Shown in pieces: positions 35,633 through 43,417 of a DNA stretch of 60,681 nucleotides. The stretch covers positions 1 through 60,681 of the forward strand of contig PKRE01000012.1 in assembly GCA_017577615.1 (NCBI GenBank). The letters run 5' to 3'. Positions within the stretch are counted from its first letter, which is position 1. The number at the start of each line of letters is the position of its first letter. This DNA comes from Gammaproteobacteria bacterium. Its GTDB lineage: Bacteria > Pseudomonadota > Gammaproteobacteria > Steroidobacterales > Steroidobacteraceae. Position numbers and translations under genes: made by a program. The notes below the pieces were generated by a model. It had not been told where the DNA came from, did not search any database, and saw only the letters and a program-made list of their open reading frames with translations.

Positions 35633-37082
35633 GTATCTCGGACGCGTAATCCGCCAACCTCGAGCGCTCGCCACGCTTGAGCGTGATGTGTCCCGCGTGC
35701 TTCCAGCCACGGAAGCGGTTCACGACATACGTCAGCCCAGAGGTCGTTTCCGTCAGGTACGGCGTGTCGATTTGCGCGATGTTGCCCAAGCAGACGAGCT
35801 TCGTGCCGGGGCCGGCACGCGTCACGAGCGCTTTCATCTGCTTCGGCGTCAAGTTCTGCGCTTCGTCCAGAATCAAGAAGCGATTGAGGAACGTGCGCCC
35901 GCGCATGAAGTTGAGCGAGCGAATCTTGATGCGATTACGCAAGAGATCGTTCGTTGCCGCGCGCCCCCAGCTGCCGCCCTCCTGGCTCTGAGTCAGCACC
36001 TCGAGATTGTCCATCAAGGCGCCCATCCATGGCTCCATCTTCTCTTCCTCGGTGCCGGGCAGAAAACCGATGTCCTCGCCGAGCGGAATCGTGACGCGCG
36101 TCATGATGATCTCGCTGTAGCGATTGCTCTCGAGCGTCTGCGCCAAGCCGGCTGCAAGCGTGAGCAGCGTCTTGCCGGTACCGGCCGGACCCAGAATCGT
36201 CACGAAGTCGATCTCCGGATCGAGCAGCAGATTCAGCGCGAAATTCTGCTCGCGATTGCGCGCCGTGATCCCCCAAACACTGTGGCGGTCGCTGCGATAG
36301 TCGCGCACCAGCTCGAGCACAGCACCGGACTCATCGATGGAGCGGACGATCGCTTCGAACCCCTCCGGCTCGCTCTGATGGAGAAATTGGTTGACGTGCC
36401 AATCACGGGTCATCGGTCCTTGGATGCGGTAGTACGTCCGTGCGTGCTCCTGCCAGGACTGTATGTTCTTACCGTGACGCTCCCAGAAGTCGGCCGGCAG
36501 CTCCTGCGCTCCGCTGTAGAGCAGATCGACGTCCTCAATCGTCTTGTCGCTGTAGTAGTCCTCCGTGTGCACGCCGACGATCGCAGCCTTGATGCGCAGG
36601 TTGATGTCCTTGGACACCAACGTGACGCGAGCGTCCGGAAACTCCCGCTGCAAGGCAAGCGCCTGCCGCAAGATGGCATTGTCCGTGCCGTGGCTCGGCA
36701 GCGTATCCGGCAAGCCGCTATCGAGCGCCTTGGTCTGGAAGAACAAGCGACCGGTCGGCTGCTTCTTGCCGCCGTTGACATACCTCCCCGGCGACAGCTC
36801 GAGGCCGCGGTCGATCTGCGCCTTGGTCGCATTCGCAATGAGCTCGTCGAGAAAACGGCTCACCTGACGCACGTTGCGGGCGGCCTCGGACAGCCCCTTC
36901 TTGCCTGCATCGAGCTCTTCGAGCACGACCATGGGGATGTAGATGTCGTGCTCCTCGAAGCGAAAGATCGCCGTGGGATCGTGCATCAGCACGTTCGTGT
37001 CGAGCACGAAGATGCGCCGCTGACCACGTTCACCGGCAGGTGCGCGCGCACGCTTGGTATCGGGAGCTTGGCCTGTTGGCAT
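35628..37082 (-). CDS. PIN domain-PhoH family ATPase (PhoH2/YlaK type)
   Basis: An N-terminal PIN nuclease domain (RRIFVLDTNVLMHDPTAIFR; VVLEELDAGKKGLSEAARN; VTLVSKDINLRIKA) is joined to a C-terminal PhoH P-loop domain with Walker A LGPAGTGKTLLTLAAGL and LNRFLILDEAQNLTP. PhoH2 proteins are sequence-linked RNA helicase/ribonucleases. The 484-residue length fits. The ATG at 37082 has no clear Shine-Dalgarno. bcp ends 37 bp upstream on the same strand. Confidence 0.94.
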   Translation of the reverse strand: MPTGQAPDTKRARAPAGERGQRRIFVLDTNVLMHDPTAIFRFEEHDIYIPMVVLEELDAGKKGLSEAARNVRQVSRFLDELIANATKAQIDRGLELSPGRYVNGGKKQPTGRLFFQTKALDSGLPDTLPSHGTDNAILRQALALQREFPDARVTLVSKDINLRIKAAIVGVHTEDYYSDKTIEDVDLLYSGAQELPADFWERHGKNIQSWQEHARTYYRIQGPMTRDWHVNQFLHQSEPEGFEAIVRSIDESGAVLELVRDYRSDRHSVWGITARNREQNFALNLLLDPEIDFVTILGPAGTGKTLLTLAAGLAQTLESNRYSEIIMTRVTIPLGEDIGFLPGTEEEKMEPWMGALMDNLEVLTQSQEGGSWGRAATNDLLRNRIKIRSLNFMRGRTFLNRFLILDEAQNLTPKQMKALVTRAGPGTKLVCLGNIAQIDTPYLTETTSGLTYVVNRFRGWKHAGHITLKRGERSRLADYASEIL

Positions 37083-37119
37083 CGGAGGAACTAATGGTCC
37101 GTTCGGTCGATGGCGGTCA

Positions 37120-37584
37120 TCACAGCTCGCGCGCGGCAGCGAGCACTTCTTCGGCGTGCCCTGGCACCTTGACCTTGCGCCATTCTCGCCTCAGCACGCC
37201 GTTCTCGTCGAGCAGGAACGTGCTGCGCTCGACCCCCATGTACTTGCGGCCGTACAGACTCTTCTCCTTCCACACGCCGAAGAGCTGGCACAGGCTGCGG
37301 TCCTCATCGGAGAGCAGATCGAACGGAAACTGCATCTTCGCCTTGAATTTCTCGTGCGATTCGACGCTGTCCGGGGAGACCCCGACGACTATCGTGCCCG
37401 CCTTCTTGAACGCGGGGTAGAGGTCGCGAAAAGCCGCGCCCTCCTTGGTGCAGCCGCTCGTATTGTCCTTCGGGTAGAAGTAGATGACGAGCTTCCTGCC
37501 CTTGGCATCGCTCAGCTTCCATTTCTTGCCACCTGTCGCAGCGCAGGAGAACGCAGGGACCTTTTTACCGATGGCTACCGGCAT
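37120..37584 (-). CDS. bcp: Bcp-type thiol peroxiredoxin, lacking the usual resolving cysteine
   Basis: Bcp/PrxQ reduces hydroperoxides. The peroxidatic Cys lies in YFYPKDNTSGCTKEGAAFRD. In E. coli Bcp a second Cys follows five residues later. Here that position is Ala (GAAF), so the enzyme would need a different resolving thiol. DLLSDEDRSLCQLFGVWKEK and RSTFLLDENGVLRREWRKV complete the fold. Length is 154 residues. GGAGG lies 11 bases before ATG. It is next to gcvR, the usual gammaproteobacterial pairing. Confidence 0.93.
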   Translation of the reverse strand: MPVAIGKKVPAFSCAATGGKKWKLSDAKGRKLVIYFYPKDNTSGCTKEGAAFRDLYPAFKKAGTIVVGVSPDSVESHEKFKAKMQFPFDLLSDEDRSLCQLFGVWKEKSLYGRKYMGVERSTFLLDENGVLRREWRKVKVPGHAEEVLAAAREL

Positions 37585-37637
37585 GTCGTATGGGACCTCC
37601 GTTGCGAGATCGAAACCGGAAAGCGGCCAGGCCAGCG

Positions 37638-38165
37638 TCAGCTCTTGAGCGGCTCGAGGATGGCATCGAGGTTGAGCTGGTCACACAAGTCCATGAACTC
37701 TTCGCGCAAAGCCGCTATATGAATCTTCGCTGGAATGTGCACGATCATCTGCACCGAGAACATAGGCGCTCCCGTGTGCGCCGCGGCGTAGCTGCGGGTG
37801 CTGAGATCGGAGATGTCGATGCCGCGCGAGCTGAAGAAACCAGCCAAGTGATGAACGATACCAGGCTGATCGAGCGCGACGACATCCACTGAGTAGGTCA
37901 GCGCGTCCTTGCGCAGCGGACGCTGCCCGGTGCGACGCGTGCTGATCGTGATGTCGCCCGCTTCGCTCAGCTTCTTGAGCTCGTTCTCGAGCTTGGCGAT
38001 GGTGTGCCAGTTTCCCGACACGAGCAGCAACATGGCGAACTCGTTGCCGAACGCGCTCATGCGACTGTCGACGATGTTACCCCCGCAATCGAGCACGATG
38101 CGCGTCAGGTCGTAAATGAGTCCGGTTCGGTCACTGCCTAATGCGGAGACGACGATGAATTGCAT
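37638..38165 (-). CDS. gcvR: GcvR-like double ACT-domain regulator
   Basis: Two ACT domains are visible: FIVVSALGSDRTGLIYDLTRI and YSVDVVALDQPGIVHHLAGF. DISDLSTRSYAA and QMIVHIPAKIHIAALREEF follow. GcvR represses the glycine cleavage operon by binding GcvA and senses glycine. The 175-residue length and the bcp-gcvR/dapA context match gammaproteobacterial GcvR. It is divergent from dapA across 235 bp, where I see no lysine or glycine riboswitch. Confidence 0.9.
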   Translation of the reverse strand: MQFIVVSALGSDRTGLIYDLTRIVLDCGGNIVDSRMSAFGNEFAMLLLVSGNWHTIAKLENELKKLSEAGDITISTRRTGQRPLRKDALTYSVDVVALDQPGIVHHLAGFFSSRGIDISDLSTRSYAAAHTGAPMFSVQMIVHIPAKIHIAALREEFMDLCDQLNLDAILEPLKS

Positions 38166-38400
38166 TCAGAAGCTCTGTCCTTACACCGATCTGCTTGCAG
38201 CGGGAAACATCATCGGATCCAGGGATGGGAAGGGTCCACACCTTGCCGGACGACACCGGGCCGGATCTCCCCGTGGGCGATCGCGCGAGGCAGTGTACCG
38301 CCGGCGGGTACGAGGGGCCACACTGCGCTTGCTCGCATTGCGCCGCGCCAGTAGGATCGCGACACCTTAAATTATAAGGCTCATTCCTACGGCTCACTTC

Positions 38401-39282
38401 ATGCTAAGCGGCAGTATCGTAGCCATCGTCACGCCCATGAAGGCGGACGGGGCCGTGGATTTCGACGCCATCGATCGCCTCGTCGAATTCCACGTTAATA
38501 ACGGAACCGACGGTATCGTCGCCGTCGGAACCACAGGCGAATCACCAACACTCGACATCGACGAGCATATCGGCGTTATCCAACGGGTCGTGGATAAGGC
38601 GGCCAAACGCCTGAAAGTCATCGCCGGCACGGGTGCGAACTCGACCAGCGAAGCGATTGAATGGACACGACTCGCCCAGGACACAGGGGCAGATGCCTGC
38701 CTCCTGGTCACGCCGTACTACAACAAACCGACCCAGGAGGGGCTATACCGCCACTACCGCGCCATCGCGGAGGCGGTCGACATCCCCCTCATCCTGTACA
38801 ACGTGCCGGGTCGCACGGCGTGCGACATGAAACCCGAAACCGTCGCACGACTCGCTGAGATCGACAACATCGTCGGCATCAAGGAAGCCAGCGGCTCGCT
38901 GGAACGCAACCGCGAGCTCGTGAGACTGCTCGGGGATCGGTTTTGTCTCCTCAGCGGCGACGACGAGCTCGCGGTGGAAAGCACCCTTGCCGGCTTCCAT
39001 GGCGTCGTGTCGGTGACGGGCAACGTCGCCCCTCGACAGGTGCGCGCGGCGATCACCGCCGCGCTCGAGGGCAACGCCGAGCTGGCCCGGTCGCTCAGCG
39101 AGACCTTGCGGCCGCTCCATCGCGCCCTTTTCGTGGAGTCGAACCCGATCCCGGTCAAGTGGGCGCTCGCCCGACTCGGCCTCATCGAGGACGGCATTCG
39201 ACTCCCCTTGACGCCCCTGTCCAAGCAGTACCACGGCCTCGTCCTGGAAGCACTTCAGGCGGCCGGAATCGGATTTGCTTGA
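38401..39282 (+). CDS. dapA: 4-hydroxy-tetrahydrodipicolinate synthase
   Basis: DapA condenses pyruvate with aspartate semialdehyde in lysine and diaminopimelate synthesis. It reads SGSIVAIVTPMKADGAVDFD, GTDGIVAVGTTGESPTLDIDE and LLVTPYYNKPTQEGLYRHYR. The catalytic Tyr and Lys are in LYNVPGRTACDM and IVGIKEASGSLERN. Length is 293 residues. A possible -10 (TTATAA) lies about 26 bp upstream of the start region. A structured intergenic stretch and tRNA-Ser follow. Confidence 0.97.
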   Translation: MLSGSIVAIVTPMKADGAVDFDAIDRLVEFHVNNGTDGIVAVGTTGESPTLDIDEHIGVIQRVVDKAAKRLKVIAGTGANSTSEAIEWTRLAQDTGADACLLVTPYYNKPTQEGLYRHYRAIAEAVDIPLILYNVPGRTACDMKPETVARLAEIDNIVGIKEASGSLERNRELVRLLGDRFCLLSGDDELAVESTLAGFHGVVSVTGNVAPRQVRAAITAALEGNAELARSLSETLRPLHRALFVESNPIPVKWALARLGLIEDGIRLPLTPLSKQYHGLVLEALQAAGIGFA

Positions 39283-39288
39283 TACAAT
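39280..39288 (+). promoter_or_regulatory. Extended -10 promoter at the end of dapA
   Basis: TGATACAAT overlaps the dapA stop codon and fits an extended -10 element. No -35 is visible. It would transcribe the hairpin-rich stretch 39295-39500 and the tRNA. Confidence 0.4.
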
Positions 39289-39444
39289 GTGCGTCCTTGT
39301 CGCTGGCTCTGCCCCGCCCCGCTGGCTGGGTACGGTGCGGAGACGAGAGGTCGGCTAGGTTCGCTAGGAGCCAACTTGAACGATCAGCGGGCGAGGCTCG
39401 CTGATCAGCCCCACCGGGGGCGGAGCACAGGATTGTGTGGCGTC

Positions 39445-39465
39445 GCGCTGGACTTCGTCCAGCGC
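39445..39465 (+). other. Stable hairpin upstream of tRNA-Ser
   Basis: GCGCTGGAC and its complement close a TTC loop (nine pairs). A second stem (GATCAGCG / CGCTGATC) lies at about 39379-39403. Together they suggest a structured leader or small RNA. Confidence 0.5.
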
Positions 39466-39513
39466 CCGCGTCGAAAGGGACCGGACGCAATAGATCGCTG
39501 CAAGCGTTGATTC

Positions 39514-39608
<95 letters not shown>

Positions 39609-39653
39609 CAAGCACTTGCGAGTGCTAGCATTTCACCGAGCGAACGCTCCCAC

Positions 39654-39678
39654 ACGGGTTGTTCCCGTTTTGTTTGTA
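39654..39678 (+). terminator. Intrinsic terminator of tRNA-Ser
   Basis: ACGGG, loop TTGTT, CCCGT, then TTTTGTTTGT. An extra hairpin (AGCACT-TGCG-AGTGCT, 39611-39626) lies between it and the tRNA. Confidence 0.65.
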
Positions 39679-39747
39679 CGTTGGCGCGCTCCGTGCCACG
39701 GCTGATCGTATACCCCAAAAGATGGTGCACTGCCCTGCAAGCCGATC

Positions 39748-40080
39748 GTGGCACACGTAGGCGTACCGGTCATAGTTTTTGCTATTGTCTGGTCAACTAT
39801 GAGCGTTTCAGGAGACAAGAATCCTCCCGTTGACGTACGCGCTCTTTATTATCCATACCTATCTTCCAAGCACCGCGTGGAGCTCATTAGCTGTGGCGTA
39901 TCACAAATTCACGCTATTGTGAGTGCTCACGGCGCACAGCGGTTATTCGTTGTCGATCGGCACGGCGCGGCGGATGCTTGGCGCTATTATGTCGAGATTG
40001 TAGGGTTGACGACGAGATACACGTGGACGCATCCCATACTCGGCCTTTGTCAACAACCCTCTCGAGCGCTGTTGTCTTGA
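39748..40080 (+). CDS. Possible hypothetical protein in low-GC segment
   Basis: An open frame of 110 codons starts GTG (39748), or ATG 39799 for 93 residues. It includes DVRALYYPYLSSKHRVELIS and AQRLFVVDRHGAADAWRYY. No Shine-Dalgarno is seen, and no family is recognised. Its base composition is visibly more AT-rich than its neighbours, and it lies between a tRNA gene and a strong hairpin that shares 12 bases with the tRNA. It may be a remnant of transferred DNA, and it may not be a gene at all. Confidence 0.3.
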   Translation: MAHVGVPVIVFAIVWSTMSVSGDKNPPVDVRALYYPYLSSKHRVELISCGVSQIHAIVSAHGAQRLFVVDRHGAADAWRYYVEIVGLTTRYTWTHPILGLCQQPSRALLS

Positions 40081-40094
40081 CCTAGGATGGAATC

Positions 40095-40128
40095 AAAGAA
40101 CCCACGAACCGAAGTTCGTGGGTTCTTT
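40095..40128. terminator. Strong bidirectional hairpin terminator
   Basis: A perfect 15-bp stem (AAAGAACCCACGAAC and complement) closes a CGAA loop. It ends in TTT on either strand and lies between the 39748 frame and the convergent iorB-like gene. The 40114-40125 bases repeat part of the tRNA-Ser T-arm. Confidence 0.8.
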
Positions 40129-40164
40129 ACACGGATAGCGAGGACGTAATTGACAGCACTCAGC

Positions 40165-42459
40165 TCATGTCGCGAGCTGATCCCGGAGCGGAAGCTGCCG
40201 AATGCGCTTGCCCGTCGCAGCGTAGATAGCGTTGAGCAGCGCAGGTGCGATCGGCGGCACCGCCGGCTCGCCAACGCCTCCGAGCGGCACGTCGAATCGG
40301 CTCGGCACCAAGTGCACGTAAATCTCACGCGGCGCCTCGTGGATGCGAGATATCTGATACTCGTGGAAGTTGCCTTGCACCGCGCGCCCGCGCTCGAACG
40401 TGATCTCGCCAAGTGTGGCGAGACTCACCGCCATGACGCACGAGCCTTCCACCTGCGCCCGGATCCGATCTGGATTGACCAGGACGCCGCAGTCAAGCGC
40501 CACATCGATGCGCGGAATCGTGAGCACGCCGTTCTCGACACTGACCTCGACGACCGCAGCCACGTAGGTCAGGAAGCTGTACATCGCCGCGATACCCTGG
40601 CCGCGACCACGTGGGAGCTCACGCCCCCACCGTGCCTCGCGAGCGGCGAGCTCGATCACGTGACGTAGACGTCCCGTGTCGACGACGTACACATCAGGAG
40701 CTTCGTCGTAGTTCCATCCGTCCGACAGCGCTCGCGGGTCGATGCGCCGCGGTGGGCCGATCAACTCTAGCAGATAATCCTTCGGGTCGCGCCCCGCAGC
40801 CGCAGCGAGCTCGTCGACGAAGCATTGCGTCGCCACACCATGGGGAATATTCGATACGGAGCGGAACCATCCGATGCGCGTGTGCGCGGGCACTTCTGCC
40901 GTCTCGACTCGCAGATTGGGAATTTGAAATGGCACGTTCACGGCGCCCATGCCCACTTCGAAGGGCGACTGATTAGTGGCGTTCGCCACGAACGTCGATA
41001 CGATCGTAGGCGCTGCAGACCGATGCAGCCAGGCAATCGGTTTTCCTTGCTCGTCGAGCGCTGCCTCGAGGTGTTGTAGCGACACCGTGTGATAGTAGTC
41101 GTGCCTCAAATCGTCTTCGCGTGTCCAGACGACTTTAACCGGCCTGCCCTCCATGATCTTGGCCAGCAACGCCGCCTCGACGGCAAAGTCGCATTTCGAG
41201 CGCCGTCCGAACCCGCCGCCGAGCAGCGGGACATTCACTGACACCCGACTGTTGTCGATACCCAGATTCTCAGCAATGATGTCGCGTGCCTCCTGGGGGG
41301 ACTGCACACCGGCCCACACCTCGCATTTGCCGTCCGCAAACCGCGCCGTTGCGCACGGCGGCTCCATCGTGGCGTGGGCGATGTGGGGCATGTAGTACTC
41401 GGCTTCGATGCGCTTCTTGCTCTTCGCTAGCACCGCGAGCGCATCGCCGTCGTTGCGCACGACTTTGCCTGGCTTGCGAGCCTGCGCTTCCAAGATCTTG
41501 CGATAGCTCGCTGAGTCATAGCTGGCGTTGTCGCCATCGTTCCATTCGAGGACGAGCGCTTCGCGGCCCTTCATGGCGGCCCAGGTGTTGCTCGCGATCA
41601 CGGCCACCCCGCCGAGCGCGTTGTAGCGCGGTGGTAGCGGCTTGCCCTCGAGCGCGACCACCCGCAGCACGCCCGGCACTTTCAGCGCTGCTGAGTCATC
41701 GTACTTCGCGAGCGTGGCACCCAGAACCGGCGGACGAGCGATCACGGCGTAGACCATGCCGTCCATGCGCACATCGATGCTGTATTGCGCCCGGCCGCTC
41801 ACCATGTCCGGTCCGTCGATCAGCGGCACGTTGCTCTTGCCGATGTAACGGAACTCGCTCGGATCCTTGAGACGCAGACGTGCACGCTCCGGCACCGGCT
41901 GCTTCATGGCTGCGGTCGCAAGCTCGCCATAGGAGAGCCGACGTCCCGTGTTCGAGTGCACGACTTCGTGCTCGCCGGCGGCCACTTCAGCGACCGGCAC
42001 GCCCCAATGCGCGGCAGCCGCTGCTTCCAGCATCATGCGCGCCGCCGCACCGACACGGCGCATGGGCGCAAAGAAGTGCCGCATACTGCGCGAGCCGTCG
42101 GTGTTCTGGTTTCCATAGCGCGCTTCGTCGCCTGGCGCCTGCGTGACGCGCACGTGCTCCCACTTTGCCCCGAGCTCGTCAGCGATGACCATCGCGAGAC
42201 TCGTGCGAATGCCCTGTCCCATTTCCGGCCGATGGATCGTGATGGTCACCAGCCCAGCAGGGTCGATGTTGACGAACACCAGCGGATTGTCGACGGTGCC
42301 GCCGGGCATGGCGTCGGCACCGTACTTGCGCACTTCCTCCGCACCCAGGCTCGGCGACATCCGCAGGTACAGCGCCAGACCAGCGAGGGCGCCCGCACCT
42401 TTCAGCAAGGTTCTGCGCGTAAGCGAGATACCTGAATCGAGACCAGTGGACATGCTCAT
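40165..42459 (-). CDS. Exported molybdenum hydroxylase large subunit (IorB-like aldehyde/isoquinoline oxidoreductase)
   Basis: This 764-residue member of the xanthine dehydrogenase family binds molybdopterin cytosine dinucleotide. A Tat signal (LTRRTLLKGAGALAGLALYL) sends it folded to the periplasm. The Mo-cofactor regions include HRPEMGQGIRTSLAMVIADE, VPLLGGGFGRRSKCDFAVEA and a C-terminal GGVGEPAVPPIAPALLNAI. The last holds the catalytic Glu. The Tat-exported, two-subunit IorAB arrangement is supported by the 2Fe-2S gene, which overlaps by 4 bp (ATGA, 42456-42459). The substrate is probably an aldehyde or N-heterocycle, which is inference. Confidence 0.9.
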   Translation of the reverse strand: MSMSTGLDSGISLTRRTLLKGAGALAGLALYLRMSPSLGAEEVRKYGADAMPGGTVDNPLVFVNIDPAGLVTITIHRPEMGQGIRTSLAMVIADELGAKWEHVRVTQAPGDEARYGNQNTDGSRSMRHFFAPMRRVGAAARMMLEAAAAAHWGVPVAEVAAGEHEVVHSNTGRRLSYGELATAAMKQPVPERARLRLKDPSEFRYIGKSNVPLIDGPDMVSGRAQYSIDVRMDGMVYAVIARPPVLGATLAKYDDSAALKVPGVLRVVALEGKPLPPRYNALGGVAVIASNTWAAMKGREALVLEWNDGDNASYDSASYRKILEAQARKPGKVVRNDGDALAVLAKSKKRIEAEYYMPHIAHATMEPPCATARFADGKCEVWAGVQSPQEARDIIAENLGIDNSRVSVNVPLLGGGFGRRSKCDFAVEAALLAKIMEGRPVKVVWTREDDLRHDYYHTVSLQHLEAALDEQGKPIAWLHRSAAPTIVSTFVANATNQSPFEVGMGAVNVPFQIPNLRVETAEVPAHTRIGWFRSVSNIPHGVATQCFVDELAAAAGRDPKDYLLELIGPPRRIDPRALSDGWNYDEAPDVYVVDTGRLRHVIELAAREARWGRELPRGRGQGIAAMYSFLTYVAAVVEVSVENGVLTIPRIDVALDCGVLVNPDRIRAQVEGSCVMAVSLATLGEITFERGRAVQGNFHEYQISRIHEAPREIYVHLVPSRFDVPLGGVGEPAVPPIAPALLNAIYAATGKRIRQLPLRDQLAT

Positions 42460-42926
42460 GTCGGGCTCCCTGCCGTGTCAGCGGCGCGTTTGATGGCGGC
42501 TCGGATACGCGTATAGGTGCCGCATCGGCACAGATTGCCGCTCATCGCCTCATCGATCTGCCGATCGTTCGGCTTCGGATTGCGACGAAGCAATGCGGTC
42601 GCCGACATGATCTGGCCGGGCTGACAGTAGCCGCATTGCGGCACGCCAAGCTCGAGCCATGCCTGCTGCACGGCTTTGCCTACCTTGTCGCTGCCGATGC
42701 CTTCGATCGTTGTGACCTGCTTGCCGACGACGGCGGCAACGGGAGTCACGCATGCGCGCGTCGCCTCACCGTCGATGTGCACGGTGCATGCACCGCACAA
42801 CCCCATGCCGCAGCCGAACTTGGTTCCTGTAAGCCCGCCGATGTCGCGCAATGCCCACAACAGCGGCATGTCTCCTGGAACATCGAGAACCAGCGATGCT
42901 CCGTTCACAGTAATGGTGTACGACAC
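42456..42926 (-). CDS. 2Fe-2S subunit of molybdenum hydroxylase (IorA-like)
   Basis: A 156-residue two-cluster ferredoxin subunit. The plant-type cluster is CGMGLCGACTVHIDGEATRAC and the second cluster is CGYCQPGQIM with CRCGTY. It passes electrons from the Mo site of the partner to an acceptor, typically a periplasmic cytochrome in IorAB-type enzymes. It has no signal and would be co-exported with the Tat-bearing large subunit. First gene of the two-gene operon, with a 491-bp gap to the divergent trhO fusion. Confidence 0.94.
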   Translation of the reverse strand: MSYTITVNGASLVLDVPGDMPLLWALRDIGGLTGTKFGCGMGLCGACTVHIDGEATRACVTPVAAVVGKQVTTIEGIGSDKVGKAVQQAWLELGVPQCGYCQPGQIMSATALLRRNPKPNDRQIDEAMSGNLCRCGTYTRIRAAIKRAADTAGSPT

Positions 42927-43417
42927 GATCAGCTCCTCGAATGGAAACGATCTCCCGCCGCGTGATGCGCCTCGGCGATGACCTGTTGCCTTTCTGGTGC
43001 CAAGACACCGACGCCGAGATCGAGTGCTGAGTATAGCGAGACTCGCCTACGCTCATGTGAAGCATCCCCCTCCCCGGCCCTCCCCCGCATCGCATGCGCT
43101 CGCGGGGGAGGGAGCTCGCGTCGCATCTGCCGAGTTGCGGAGGGAGTTTGGGTCACCTATGCCGCGTCGCATCCGCTCGCGGAAGAGCTCGAGCGGCATC
43201 CGCCGAGTCGCGCCCGCTCGTGGGGACAGGAGTTCGAGCAGTGCTTGCGCACTATTGAGTCGAAGCTAGCGTTGATTGAATGCGAAGCTGGCGCGCTATT
43301 GAGTTGAACGCTGGAATATTCGCTACGCCTCACTCACGCCTCTCGCCAGAGCCCAAAACCCAGCGCCCAGTGCTACCGTCAGCGCCCATCCCCACCCGTT
43401 TCAGGCAAAATGACCCA
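42927..43417. other. Intergenic region with palindromic and heptad repeats
   Basis: No gene is supported. A variant of the C-rich palindrome lies at 43066-43115, with arms CCCTCCCCCGC and complement separated by 13 bases. Two near-copies of a 21-mer with CTATTGAGT cores occur near 43249 and 43291. CCCAGCG CCCAGTG heptads lie at 43350-43375, before the fusion gene. Confidence 0.55.

Noticed and set aside
38166..38400. Lysine riboswitch ahead of dapA
   Set aside because: The 235-bp gap lacks the conserved lysine riboswitch core by eye.
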